A stretch of DNA of 64,000 nt. Source: Maricaulis sp. (GTDB lineage Bacteria > Pseudomonadota > Alphaproteobacteria > Caulobacterales > Maricaulaceae). Location: assembly GCA_002692855.1 (NCBI GenBank), contig NZMJ01000119.1:18365-82364 (forward strand). Reading direction: 5' to 3'. Positions 26,401-37,534 of this stretch are shown in pieces. A program made the position numbers and the translations under genes. Under the pieces are notes generated by a model. The model searched no databases. It was not told where the DNA came from and worked only from the letters and a program-made list of their open reading frames with translations. How positions within the stretch are numbered: the stretch's first letter is position 1; each line of letters opens with the position of its first letter.

Positions 26401-27588
26401 ATGAAAGATTTTCTTATTATTAGCGATATCCATTGTTCCGCAGATCCCCTAGGTGCGCACAACGGAACGTCATATGTAAGCAGCAAAATTTCAGATGGAG
26501 ATATAAATCATCCTTTCGCTGGCATCCGGAAGGCATTAACGGGGCATTCCGTCGATGCAGTTCTGTGTCCGGGGGACATAACCGATAAGGCGGAGCCCGA
26601 CACCCTCATCTATGCATGGGGTGCCCTTGCGCAACTTAGTCGTGACCTGAATGCCGAGTTGATTGCTTGCTCAGGAAATCACGATCTCGACTCCCGTCAT
26701 AAGCACAACGCAGATCCGGCTGGTCTTATTATGGCGCTTCGCCCACGCTTGCCATTACACGATAGAACGGCTTATTTAGAATATTGGGCCGAAAAATTCA
26801 CTCTTTCGAGACGAAGCGATACAAGTTTACTAATTGTAAATACGGCCGCATTTCACGGTGGTGGTCCTAATCAGGCCGCTGAGCTCGAACACGGCCGCAT
26901 TAGCGACCATACACTCGACAAAATACGGTCGGCACTTGCGGAGACTAACTTAGGCAGTTTTGGCGTTCTTCTGTGCCACCACCATCTAGTTCGCAACAAC
27001 GAGGTTCGTGAAGTCGACTATTCGGAGGCAATCGGCGGCCAAGCGCTTCTGGAGATAATCGAGAGTACCGGTAAGCCATGGCTCGTGGTTCATGGTCATA
27101 AGCACCGCCCTCGCGTGATGTACGCTCAGGGGGGGAGTGGCTCACCCATCATCCTAAGCGCGGCCTCATTTAGCGCCAATGTACGTCGCGATGCACTAAA
27201 TCACGCGCCTAATCAAATGCACTTAGTGAGTGTCGATCCTGGCGCTGCTTCGGCAATGAATTTGGACCTCGTAGGCAAAGTTCGTAGTTGGAATTGGCTG
27301 CCGAACATCGGCTGGAAGCCTGCGATAAACCCTGCTGGGCTCCCACATGAGAGTGGTTTTGGTGCACGATCCGCGAAATCGCAGATCATTAGTGACCTAA
27401 AAAAATTAGCGGTAAGTCACAATGGAAACGTGATTAAACGCGCCGAGATACTCACTAGGGTGCCACTATTGGATTATCTCCTACCGCAAGATCTAGAAAG
27501 AGTGATCGAAGACTTAGAGTCGGACGCGGAAATTGCGTTAGCGCGAAACGAGGTAGGCCTATTAGCTGAGATTGGGGCAGTCACATGA
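26401..27588 (+). CDS. Calcineurin-type metallophosphoesterase with C-terminal extension
   Basis: A 395-residue protein. The dimetal phosphoesterase core (1-270) is complete: SDIH (D9, H11), GDITD (D59), GNHD (N93, H94), LLCHHH and HGHKHR. Such cores occur in cyclic-nucleotide phosphodiesterases and in Mre11/SbcD nucleases. After about residue 310 comes an extra helical region (SQIISDLKKLAV ... RVIEDLESDAEIALARNEVG) that looks like a small winged-helix or dimerisation domain. Its stop overlaps the ATPase start (ATGA), so the two proteins are made in step and probably act together. Substrate (DNA end, nucleotide signal) unknown. Confidence 0.85.
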   Translation: MKDFLIISDIHCSADPLGAHNGTSYVSSKISDGDINHPFAGIRKALTGHSVDAVLCPGDITDKAEPDTLIYAWGALAQLSRDLNAELIACSGNHDLDSRHKHNADPAGLIMALRPRLPLHDRTAYLEYWAEKFTLSRRSDTSLLIVNTAAFHGGGPNQAAELEHGRISDHTLDKIRSALAETNLGSFGVLLCHHHLVRNNEVREVDYSEAIGGQALLEIIESTGKPWLVVHGHKHRPRVMYAQGGSGSPIILSAASFSANVRRDALNHAPNQMHLVSVDPGAASAMNLDLVGKVRSWNWLPNIGWKPAINPAGLPHESGFGARSAKSQIISDLKKLAVSHNGNVIKRAEILTRVPLLDYLLPQDLERVIEDLESDAEIALARNEVGLLAEIGAVT

Positions 27589-29348
27589 TTGGCGGATCTG
27601 AATTTAATGCACGATCGCTACCTGCCTCGGAAGTAGCAAGCTGGTTCGTACCTCCAGAAACCCACTTTGTACCTCTGCTTTCTCGTGATCACACCGTTAT
27701 GGTAGGCCCAAGGGGTAGCGGCAAAACAACATTACTGAAAATGCTGACTATTAACGCATTGGAAAACTGGGATGCACCTGAGGCTGTAGAATACATAAAT
27801 AAAATACACTTTAACGCGGCTCTGGTGCCGGGAGATAGACTATGGGGACAGCAAGTATCAGAGGCAAATGAGAAGGCATCGGGCTTAGGAGAAAAAATAT
27901 TCGTAGCGCATACGGTTCGCGCTCTCCTTCGGGCCATGAAGGACGTAACGGTGGCGTCGGAGTTATCCACAATAACGAGCACATCACACCTGCACGCAAA
28001 TATGGGTGTCGAGAACGAAGGGGTGTTGGCGGACACTTTAGCCGAAACTTATGGTCTTTCCATAAGGCTTCGTTCATTGCTGGGCTTAATATTTATATTT
28101 GATCACATTCTGGCGAATACAGAACGCCTTGAAAGTTCTAGAGTTTTTGAAACTCAAAACCTCTCGGGTCTTTTAAGTGCTACGATTTCCGCTTTTAACG
28201 AATTGGCAGGGACACCGGATCGGCAGTGGGCACTTTTGTTCGATGAGCTCGAGATCGCCCCGGAGGGGATTCAATCGCTTCTTATGTCGCTCATTCGTAG
28301 TTCAGACCAGCGAATAATCTTTAAACTAGCTCTTGCTCCTTATACACCGTATGTCAAACAATCGCGGCCAGATGCGCCGCACATAAAACACGACTACAAT
28401 GTCGTTTCTCTTACTTACCCTAATAAGGAAGACTCTCGGATATTCTCTCAGCAGATTGCGGAGAAGGTTTTTTCATCGTCTGCGAATGCCGACGTGAGAT
28501 TGCTTAATGTCTTTGGCAGCAGCGCATTCCGAGTCAATTACAACAAAGGAGAAAAGCTTCCACGGGAATTTCTGTCCCTCGCTCATAAAGATGAGTCGTT
28601 TGCTGAACACATAAAAATAACGGGACTTACAAAAAGGAACCTGAAGAACGAGAATGAGCGAGCGCAGCACATTAGGAAAATATCTCCGATTGTCAAAACG
28701 CGGGATTATTATCTTTCGAGCTTCCATAATGAGACCGCAAAACGCCATAGATCGCGAAAATCTCACGATTTGTACACGGGATACCCCACCATTCTTGAGG
28801 TTGCGGATGGTAACCCACGTGCCTTGTTGACAATGCTCGTCCCCATGGCGCGAGCAGTGCGGTACGTAACAGAAATTGGTCGACCCGGTTTGGTCCCTCG
28901 GAACCTTCAGGCCGACGCCGTTAAGAGGGCGGAATTTCTTCAAGCCTCTCTTCTAAACGTTATACCCGTTGAAATCGAGGGGAATGAGAAAAAGGGGCTA
29001 CTCGGGTTCATCGACGATATAGGCCGATCGCTTCAAGCGCGTCTGATCTCTGGGCCGTTTAAGCCGGACTTATACTGCAGCTTCAATGTCGACCGAGATG
29101 TTACTGACAAAGAAGAGGCGGCAATTGGTCAGGCCCTGAATGTGGGGGCCATAATCTACGTGCCGCATCGCGACGCGAGCCCCGACGGGATTCTGAAGGG
29201 AATTAGGGGCATGCGGTTTAGGCTTTCCTATTCGTTGTCGGCGCGCTTCCGGTTACCCCTCACGCTCGGAGAGCCTCTAAACCTTTCAGCGTTATTGAAA
29301 AGAGCGAGGGAGTATGATGATGAGCAGCTTACCTTTTTCGAGAAGTAG
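27585..29348 (+). CDS. Large P-loop ATPase of ORC/CDC6-like or STAND-like type
   Basis: A 587-residue ATPase. After SEVASWFVPPETHFVPLL comes Walker A GPRGSGKTT (41-49), and Walker B is LLFDELE (217-223). The N-terminal arrangement (residue V-P-P before a P-loop that starts near residue 40) resembles the ORC-CDC6-type AAA ATPases often found in phage-defence loci; that assignment is from memory of the pattern, not a search. No nuclease or transmembrane domain is visible; residues 300-587 match no family known to me. Coupled to the phosphoesterase (4-nt overlap) and to the next gene (overlap of about 29 nt), pointing to a shared complex. Confidence 0.8.
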   Translation: MIGGSEFNARSLPASEVASWFVPPETHFVPLLSRDHTVMVGPRGSGKTTLLKMLTINALENWDAPEAVEYINKIHFNAALVPGDRLWGQQVSEANEKASGLGEKIFVAHTVRALLRAMKDVTVASELSTITSTSHLHANMGVENEGVLADTLAETYGLSIRLRSLLGLIFIFDHILANTERLESSRVFETQNLSGLLSATISAFNELAGTPDRQWALLFDELEIAPEGIQSLLMSLIRSSDQRIIFKLALAPYTPYVKQSRPDAPHIKHDYNVVSLTYPNKEDSRIFSQQIAEKVFSSSANADVRLLNVFGSSAFRVNYNKGEKLPREFLSLAHKDESFAEHIKITGLTKRNLKNENERAQHIRKISPIVKTRDYYLSSFHNETAKRHRSRKSHDLYTGYPTILEVADGNPRALLTMLVPMARAVRYVTEIGRPGLVPRNLQADAVKRAEFLQASLLNVIPVEIEGNEKKGLLGFIDDIGRSLQARLISGPFKPDLYCSFNVDRDVTDKEEAAIGQALNVGAIIYVPHRDASPDGILKGIRGMRFRLSYSLSARFRLPLTLGEPLNLSALLKRAREYDDEQLTFFEK

Positions 29349-30282
29349 CCTCACCCTATGCGAAGAGCGTTCCGTACTCGGAGTGGAGGGTCTCAAAGAA
29401 TTTGATGTGGTTGTCTGCGCCTTAGGTTACGAGACTCGATCGCGGTACGTAGCCGAAAATATAGAGTTTGTCGCTTCGACAAAAATTGCACTTACGTTTG
29501 ATCACAATTTAAGCATTTCACGGAATGAAAATGAGCGCTGTTTTGATAGTTTTGGATTTAATAAGTACACCTTACAAGACAATCAATGGAAAATGGTTTT
29601 TGAAAAAATGGCGGTTAAAACAAATGAAGAAATTAGAATTGCTGTAGACATTTCATCTATGTCAAAAGAAATGATGGCGTGTGTTTTGAGTCGTATTGGA
29701 ATGGTCGCCGACAAGCGGCCCGTTAAATTATTTTCGATCTATGCGCCAACCTCGTATTACGAGCTTCGGGAACCATATCCGATTCAACGGCAGGGTCCTG
29801 TTTCGCCGCTTCTGGGCGGGGGGTATGCAAATCCCGAAAGTCCACTTGCAGCGATAGTCGGGCTAGGTAATGAAAGAGGACTTGCCGTAGGGGCGATTCA
29901 AGCGATCGAGCCATCCCTGCTCTGGACGTATGTCGCTATCGGATTCGATGAACGGTTCGGGCATGACGTCCGAAGCGCCAATGAAAATTTGTCAGAGATT
30001 TATGACTTAACAGAATTTACTTTCAAGATAGCGGATCCGACGCTCTTGAGACAAGAGTTGCAGTCGAGTGTAATCACGCTTCGGCAGACGCACCGTGTTA
30101 TGATTATTCCAATGGGTTCAAAAATATTTAGTCAAATGTCAATACTGACAGCGTTTTTTGGGAAGTGTCCTGAATTGACGATATGGCAATTTTCAAGTGG
30201 ATCAAATGCAACCGCATCGGATAGGGTTGCCGAAGGGAGTATTGTGACGCACGTTGCAACAATTAGGAGGTCGGATTTTTAG
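29320..30282 (+). CDS. Unknown island protein with GYETRS and DISSMSKEM motifs
   Basis: A 320-residue protein. Three ATGs lie in a row (29314, 29317, 29320); GAGGGAG is best spaced for the third. No recognised family. The N-terminal 130 residues look like a Rossmann-type alpha/beta domain: VVVCALGYETRSRYV (about 30-44) resembles a nucleotide-binding first strand and loop, and IAVDISSMSKEMMACVL (about 107-123) resembles the strand-4 region of CARF-like ligand-binding domains. The remainder (WTYVAIGFDERFGHD, VMIIPMGSKIF) may be a second alpha/beta lobe. It could be a sensor or effector for the ATPase; both are inference. Confidence 0.75.
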   Translation: MSSLPFSRSSLTLCEERSVLGVEGLKEFDVVVCALGYETRSRYVAENIEFVASTKIALTFDHNLSISRNENERCFDSFGFNKYTLQDNQWKMVFEKMAVKTNEEIRIAVDISSMSKEMMACVLSRIGMVADKRPVKLFSIYAPTSYYELREPYPIQRQGPVSPLLGGGYANPESPLAAIVGLGNERGLAVGAIQAIEPSLLWTYVAIGFDERFGHDVRSANENLSEIYDLTEFTFKIADPTLLRQELQSSVITLRQTHRVMIIPMGSKIFSQMSILTAFFGKCPELTIWQFSSGSNATASDRVAEGSIVTHVATIRRSDF

Positions 30283-30472
30283 AGAAAGTGAACGGCAGTG
30301 GATAAAATAAATTGCGCTGCATTTTATAGATCTGTTAATTCGAGTTATTTCACTACCTCTAATCTTTTAGTCTCGTCTCGTAACCAAGCCACCTCACTCC
30401 TTCGCTCTTGGCGGCGTTTCGCAGCGCAAACCTCACCCCATTCGTTCTGCGGACTTCGGCGGGATGAAGCCC
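30283..30472. other. Non-coding right edge of the island
   Basis: AT-rich to about 30370, then GC-rich up to the uvrB stop at 30473. Short frames exist but lack ribosome-binding sites. It begins with GAGAAAGTGAACGGC (30282-30296), a 15-mer also found at 4341-4355 just after another AT-richer gene. Otherwise nothing is recognised. Confidence 0.5.
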
Positions 30473-32620
<2,148 letters not shown>

Positions 32621-32680
32621 CCGCTTGTTATAGGGATGCCGGCGCCACGTTTCCAGTTTGTTCTCTGCGTTTCCGGCGGG

Positions 32681-33259
32681 TCATTCGGGCAGACCCTCGC
32701 GCGGCATCGCGTCCACGTTCGCCCACTGGTCGGGGTAGATCAGCCCTTCGGTGTCGTAGCCGAGGCCGTTCAGGAATTGCAGGCGCTCGGCGATGAAGGC
32801 ATCGCCCGGCTGCGGCTCTCGCGACAGGATCCAGATATAGCGGCCTGCGGGTTCCGACACGACGGCCCAACTGTAGTCCTCGGCGACGTCCAGGATCCAG
32901 TAATCGCCATAGAACGGGCCGAAGAAGCTGACCTCCAGCTTGGCATTCGTGACCGGATTGGCGAGACGGGCATGACCCTCCGCAACGTCCATTTCACCAT
33001 CGAGTGAATTCTTCCAGCACCGGTTGATGACACGCAGATCGCCATCCTCGCGATACTCGTAGAAGGCCGTCACGCCGTGGCAATCCTGTTCGAACCCGTG
33101 ATCGGCGCGCGCGATCTCGAACCACAGTCCCAGATAACGGTCGAGATCGACCTCCTGAGCGACGGGCGGAGGCGTGTCGCCGGCCAGCCGGTCGCGCGGC
33201 CCGCTGGAACACGCTGCGAGTGAAAGGCCGATGAAGGCCATCAGTATGGGAAATCTCAT
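32681..33259 (-). CDS. Lipocalin-family outer-membrane lipoprotein (Blc-like)
   Basis: Binds hydrophobic ligands, such as lysophospholipids in E. coli Blc, at the envelope. The start is ATG 33259 (MRFPILMAF); the lipobox LAAC places the lipidated Cys at about residue 17. The lipocalin signature G-x-W is in RYLGLWFEIARADHGFE (about 42-58), and YGDYWILDVAEDYSWAVV with YIWILSREPQ are the later barrel strands. Length 192 aa fits. Monocistronic, about 60 bp from uvrB on the same strand and divergent from the receiver protein. Confidence 0.9.
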   Translation of the reverse strand: MRFPILMAFIGLSLAACSSGPRDRLAGDTPPPVAQEVDLDRYLGLWFEIARADHGFEQDCHGVTAFYEYREDGDLRVINRCWKNSLDGEMDVAEGHARLANPVTNAKLEVSFFGPFYGDYWILDVAEDYSWAVVSEPAGRYIWILSREPQPGDAFIAERLQFLNGLGYDTEGLIYPDQWANVDAMPREGLPE

Positions 33260-33410
33260 GTATGAACCTGAACCGCTTATCAGGAAAAACGCCTGCCAAT
33301 CTGGCAAGTTCCGTGGCAATTGACGTGTGATTTACACCCTTGGTTAACACGGCCTGTCGCACTTTCGTCAAAACGGCAAGTCACGGGCAGAGGCGCAAGG
33401 CGCGCAATTT

Positions 33411-33950
33411 ATGTCGGGTAGTTTTGATCGCGTGCGAGTCCTCGTTGTTGAGGACAATCCGCATATGTCGAAAATCCTGCGGGTCATGCTGCAGGGTTTC
33501 GGCGTGCGCCTGATCGAAGAATGCCGTGACGCAGAAACCGCGATTGAATCCCTCGCAGCCTTCAATCCCGACCTGCTGGTCGTCGACTACATGCTCGGCG
33601 AAATGGACGGGCTTGAACTGACGAAATTCGTCCGAACGCACGATTCCAGCCCGAACAAGTATCTGCCTGTCCTGATGGTCACCGGATATACGGATCGTTC
33701 CCGTGTGATCGAGGCAATCAATGCCGGCGTGAACGAGTTCCTGGCCAAGCCCGTCAGGCCGATCGATCTCTACCAGCGCCTGATCGCAATGATTGAACGC
33801 CCTCGCCGCTTCATCCGTGTCGAAGGCTATTTCGGACCTGATCGCCGCCGGCGCCAGGACCCGCGTTTCCACGGCCCGTGGAAACGGGCCCGGGACGAAC
33901 AGAATGCTGGCGATGCCGACGCCAGTTCGCGCAGCAGCGACGCAGCCTAG
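33411..33950 (+). CDS. Orphan receiver-domain protein with basic C-terminal tail
   Basis: A 179-residue protein. A CheY-like receiver domain (about 8-130) has VEDN, the phosphoacceptor in LLVVDYMLGEMDG, and LAKPVRP with the conserved Lys. No DNA-binding domain follows; instead a tail contains FIRVEGYFGPDRRRRQDPRF, a Gly/Pro/Arg-rich motif that I recall in similar single-domain regulators of Caulobacter relatives, perhaps for docking. No kinase is nearby. The upstream gap with blc (33260-33410) contains GTTAAC at about 33343, a half CtrA-type site. Overlaps the convergent aldolase by 4 nt. Confidence 0.85.
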   Translation: MSGSFDRVRVLVVEDNPHMSKILRVMLQGFGVRLIEECRDAETAIESLAAFNPDLLVVDYMLGEMDGLELTKFVRTHDSSPNKYLPVLMVTGYTDRSRVIEAINAGVNEFLAKPVRPIDLYQRLIAMIERPRRFIRVEGYFGPDRRRRQDPRFHGPWKRARDEQNAGDADASSRSSDAA

Positions 33951-34969
33951 CCGGAAGCAGCCTCCAGCAAGGCCAGCACGTCGTCTTCGCGCGTAGACCA
34001 GCTCGTGACAAATCGCGCGCTGCCGTCCGGCCATTGGTAGAACCCGGCACCGCCCGCCCGCATCCGTTCTGCCACCGGTTCAGGCAGGGTGACGAATATC
34101 TCGTTGCCGTCGACCGGGTGCGCCAACCGGACGCCATCGATCGCGGACAGCCCTTCCGACAGCCGCTTGGCCATTTCGTTGGCGTGTTCGGCCAGGTCCA
34201 GCCAGAGATTGTCGGCCAGCCAGGCGTCAAACTGGGCTGCGACATAGCGCATCTTCGCGACCATGTGCCCGGCGCGCTTCTGGCGCGCCTGCAACTCGCC
34301 ATACCGATTCATGACGGACGGAAACAGGATGACCGCTTCTGCCGCCAGCGCGCCATTCTTGGTCGCCCCGAGCGACAATATGTCGGCGCCCGCCTTCCAG
34401 CTGGCCTGAGCCGGGGTCATGCCGGACCCGGCGAGCAGATTGGCGAAGCGCGCACCGTCGAAATGAATGCCCAGACCACGCGCCCGCGCCGGAGCGGTCA
34501 GGGCAGCCAGCTCGTCGGCGGAATAGGCACAGCCGGATTCGTTGAGGTTCGATACCGAGAGCGCGCGCGGCGGCGTGGTGTGGACGAAATCTTGCGGCCA
34601 GCTGTTCAGCGTCGCTTTCAGGGCCTCGAGGTCGATCTTGGCATGTGCGCCGGGCAGGGGGATGAGCTTGGCCCCGCCGGTGAAGAATTCCGGGGCGCCG
34701 CGTTCGTCGCGGTGGATGTGCGCCTCGTCATGACACAGCACTGCTCCGTGCGAGGGGCACAGGATGGACAGGGCGAGCGCATTCGACGCCGTTCCCGAAA
34801 CGGTGAAGAGGACTTTCAACTCCGTCTCGAACACCTGCTTCAGGTGATCCTCGACGCGCTGACAGATGGGGTCGTTGCCATAGCTGGCGGCATAGCCGCC
34901 ATTGGCATGCGCCATCGCGTCGAGCAAAGCAGGATGGGCGGGTGCGGTGGTGTCGGACAGGAAGTTCAT
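33947..34969 (-). CDS. Low-specificity L-threonine aldolase
   Basis: PLP enzyme splitting L-threonine/allo-threonine into glycine and acetaldehyde (family LtaE / beta-eliminating lyase). FLSDTTAPAHPALLDAM and GYAASYGNDP form the start of the fold; HDEAHIHRDERGAPEF carries the PLP-stacking His; the PLP-contacting Asp is in HFDGARFANL; the Schiff-base Lys is in SLGATKNGAL (about 210-219). Length 340 aa is usual. Convergent overlap of 4 nt with the receiver-protein gene. Confidence 0.92.
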   Translation of the reverse strand: MNFLSDTTAPAHPALLDAMAHANGGYAASYGNDPICQRVEDHLKQVFETELKVLFTVSGTASNALALSILCPSHGAVLCHDEAHIHRDERGAPEFFTGGAKLIPLPGAHAKIDLEALKATLNSWPQDFVHTTPPRALSVSNLNESGCAYSADELAALTAPARARGLGIHFDGARFANLLAGSGMTPAQASWKAGADILSLGATKNGALAAEAVILFPSVMNRYGELQARQKRAGHMVAKMRYVAAQFDAWLADNLWLDLAEHANEMAKRLSEGLSAIDGVRLAHPVDGNEIFVTLPEPVAERMRAGGAGFYQWPDGSARFVTSWSTREDDVLALLEAASG

Positions 34970-35002
34970 GGAATACAGACAGACCGCGCGGACCGCTGTC
35001 CG

Positions 35003-35683
35003 TCAATCCCCGAAGGCTGGGTCGGGGCGCGAGGCGGGCAGGGCGTCGCGCATCTGGTCCGCGCTCGACAGGTTTCGCCGCGCTGCCGGGTTATCGAGTG
35101 TCGGTTCGCCGGCCAGGATCGCGCCATTGTCTCCGAACAGAGCACGGATTTGCGCTCGCGACAGGTCGAAACCGGCCATCATGTCTTCCGCGGGCACCTC
35201 GATGCGGGCTGTGCGCCGTGCCATTTCTCCGCACACGCCAGTGCGGGCGAACCCTTCCGGGTCACCGGGGCATTGCAGGCCTGACAAGACGGAGCGGGTG
35301 CCGGGGGATACGGCATAGATGTCGCGCTCGCCGCTCGCCGGCGTGTCGGGCGGCTGGTCGACGGCACGTGCCGAAACGGGCGCGTCAGCCGCCGATGCAG
35401 CCTGGACCGGGCGTTCGGTTTCGACGGGCCGCACCGGTTCAGGCACTCGTTCGGGCGTCAGTTCGATTTCGGGGACCGGTTCAGGCTCCGGAACCGGCTC
35501 GGGTTCAGCCTCCGGTACCGGGTCGGGGTTGACCAGCACGACCGAAACGATTCGTGGCACGTCAGGTGCGGGTGGTTGCGACTGGAACAGTGCAAGAATC
35601 ACGACGCCATTGATCAAAAGGCCAATGGCGACGGACAGGATCCGGATACGGTAAAGCAGGAATATACGCGTCAGTCCGGCCAC
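35003..35683 (-). CDS. Proline-rich TonB-like protein lacking a TonB C-terminal domain
   Basis: A 226-residue protein with a basic start, a single transmembrane helix (ILSVAIGLLINGVVILALF, about 15-33) and then a long Pro-Glu/Pro-Val stretch (about 50-95) as in the periplasm-spanning part of TonB. The C-terminal 100 residues hold two cysteines (LQCPGDPEG and GVCGEMARR) but no TonB/TolA beta domain that I can recognise. Start GTG 35683 follows GTGAGG. It may be an envelope-spanning linker of unrecognised type. Located 34 nt upstream of the threonine aldolase gene on the same strand. Confidence 0.65.
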   Translation of the reverse strand: MAGLTRIFLLYRIRILSVAIGLLINGVVILALFQSQPPAPDVPRIVSVVLVNPDPVPEAEPEPVPEPEPVPEIELTPERVPEPVRPVETERPVQAASAADAPVSARAVDQPPDTPASGERDIYAVSPGTRSVLSGLQCPGDPEGFARTGVCGEMARRTARIEVPAEDMMAGFDLSRAQIRALFGDNGAILAGEPTLDNPAARRNLSSADQMRDALPASRPDPAFGD

Positions 35684-35830
35684 GCCGCCTCACCCGATCA
35701 ACTCCCCGCCGCCGCCTTCCTACAGGACACGCCGAGGCGGCGCCACCGGGATCAACCCATGGCTGATCGGCGCAAGAAAGTCAGAGTTGGTTCGGAAAGC
35801 AGGAGATGCGGCGAGGGGACGGGAAAGGGC

Positions 35831-36013
35831 CTAGTCCATCGCCGATGCGATGACGGTTTCCTCGACGGGCACATCGGCCCAGACCAGGCTTCCGCTGGCA
35901 GGCTGGCCCTTGATGAACACAAAAGCCGTTACAGCCAGAACGATCATCGCCATGACAATGCCTGTCACCGATCCCATTCCGCCTGCGCGCTTATGTGTGT
36001 TCGTCTGAGCCAT
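35831..36013 (-). CDS. Small single-pass membrane protein
   Basis: A 60-residue protein: a polar Lys/Arg start (MAQTNTHKRAGGMG), one helix (VTGIVMAMIVLAVTAFVFI, about 16-34) and a short acidic tail. GGGGAG 3 nt before ATG 36013 is a strong ribosome-binding site, sitting directly after a hairpin in the leader. No family is recognised. The gap before the TonB-like gene (35684-35830) has no other gene. Confidence 0.65.
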   Translation of the reverse strand: MAQTNTHKRAGGMGSVTGIVMAMIVLAVTAFVFIKGQPASGSLVWADVPVEETVIASAMD

Positions 36014-36023
36014 CGTCTCCCCA

Positions 36024-36048
36024 CAACACCTCAAGTGCGGGTGTTGTT
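36024..36048 (-). promoter_or_regulatory. Leader hairpin abutting the ribosome-binding site
   Basis: ACAACACC (36024-36031) pairs perfectly with GGTGTTGT (36041-36048) around a 9-nt loop. On the minus strand the stem ends at the base before GGGGAG, so stem stability could set access to the ribosome-binding site of the gene starting at 36013; it could equally be a protein-binding dyad. The rest of the 36049-36207 gap shows nothing else clear. Confidence 0.4.
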
Positions 36049-36162
36049 CCTCACGTTGGACAGTACACATGGCGTGTGAAGGGCGGGTTTATGACCATGG
36101 TTGCCAATGTGTGACCGGATTGGGGCGCGCAAGACGGTTCGCCCTATTGGCGCGCGGAGTGA

Positions 36163-37413
<1,251 letters not shown>

Positions 37414-37426
37414 ATATTGGAAACAT

Positions 37427-37463
37427 CAATAGACCGCAGAGCAAGAAGTTATTTGATCTATTG
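37427..37463. promoter_or_regulatory. Inverted repeat upstream of dps
   Basis: CAATAGA (37427-37433) and TCTATTG (37457-37463) are perfect inverted copies with centres 30 bp apart, three helical turns. They lie 72 bp before the dps ATG in an unusually AT-rich gap. ATAG/CTAT arms recall OxyR sites, but the spacing does not match the OxyR consensus. Candidate oxidative- or iron-responsive operator. Confidence 0.4.
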
Positions 37464-37534
37464 GTTGGGCATCACCATATGACAGTTGAACACGAGATCA
37501 GGGCGGTATTCCCGCCCGAAGCGAGGAGACTGCG

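Larger units (their letters stand above)
25405..30470. mobile_element. AT-rich genomic island with a four-gene probable defence operon
   Basis: Base composition changes sharply near 25405 and back near 30470. For example, 29581-29640 has 15 G/C in 60, against well over half in flanking genes. Four co-directional genes fill it with gaps or overlaps of +16, -4 and about -29 nt. The left edge cuts a GC-rich reading frame; the right edge lies just after the 3' end of uvrB. No integrase, transposase, tRNA or clear direct repeat is visible at the edges, so the insertion mechanism is unknown. The gene set (methyltransferase, phosphoesterase, ATPase, unknown) resembles phage-defence cargo. Confidence 0.75.

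Noticed and set aside
27963..27971. Perfect DnaA box TTATCCACA
   Set aside because: A single copy inside the island ATPase coding sequence, with no cluster or AT-rich unwinding region; likely chance.
37427..37463. OxyR consensus site before dps
   Set aside because: ATAG and CTAT are present, but the outer spacing is 25 nt instead of the 29 required by the four-part motif; kept only as an unassigned inverted repeat.
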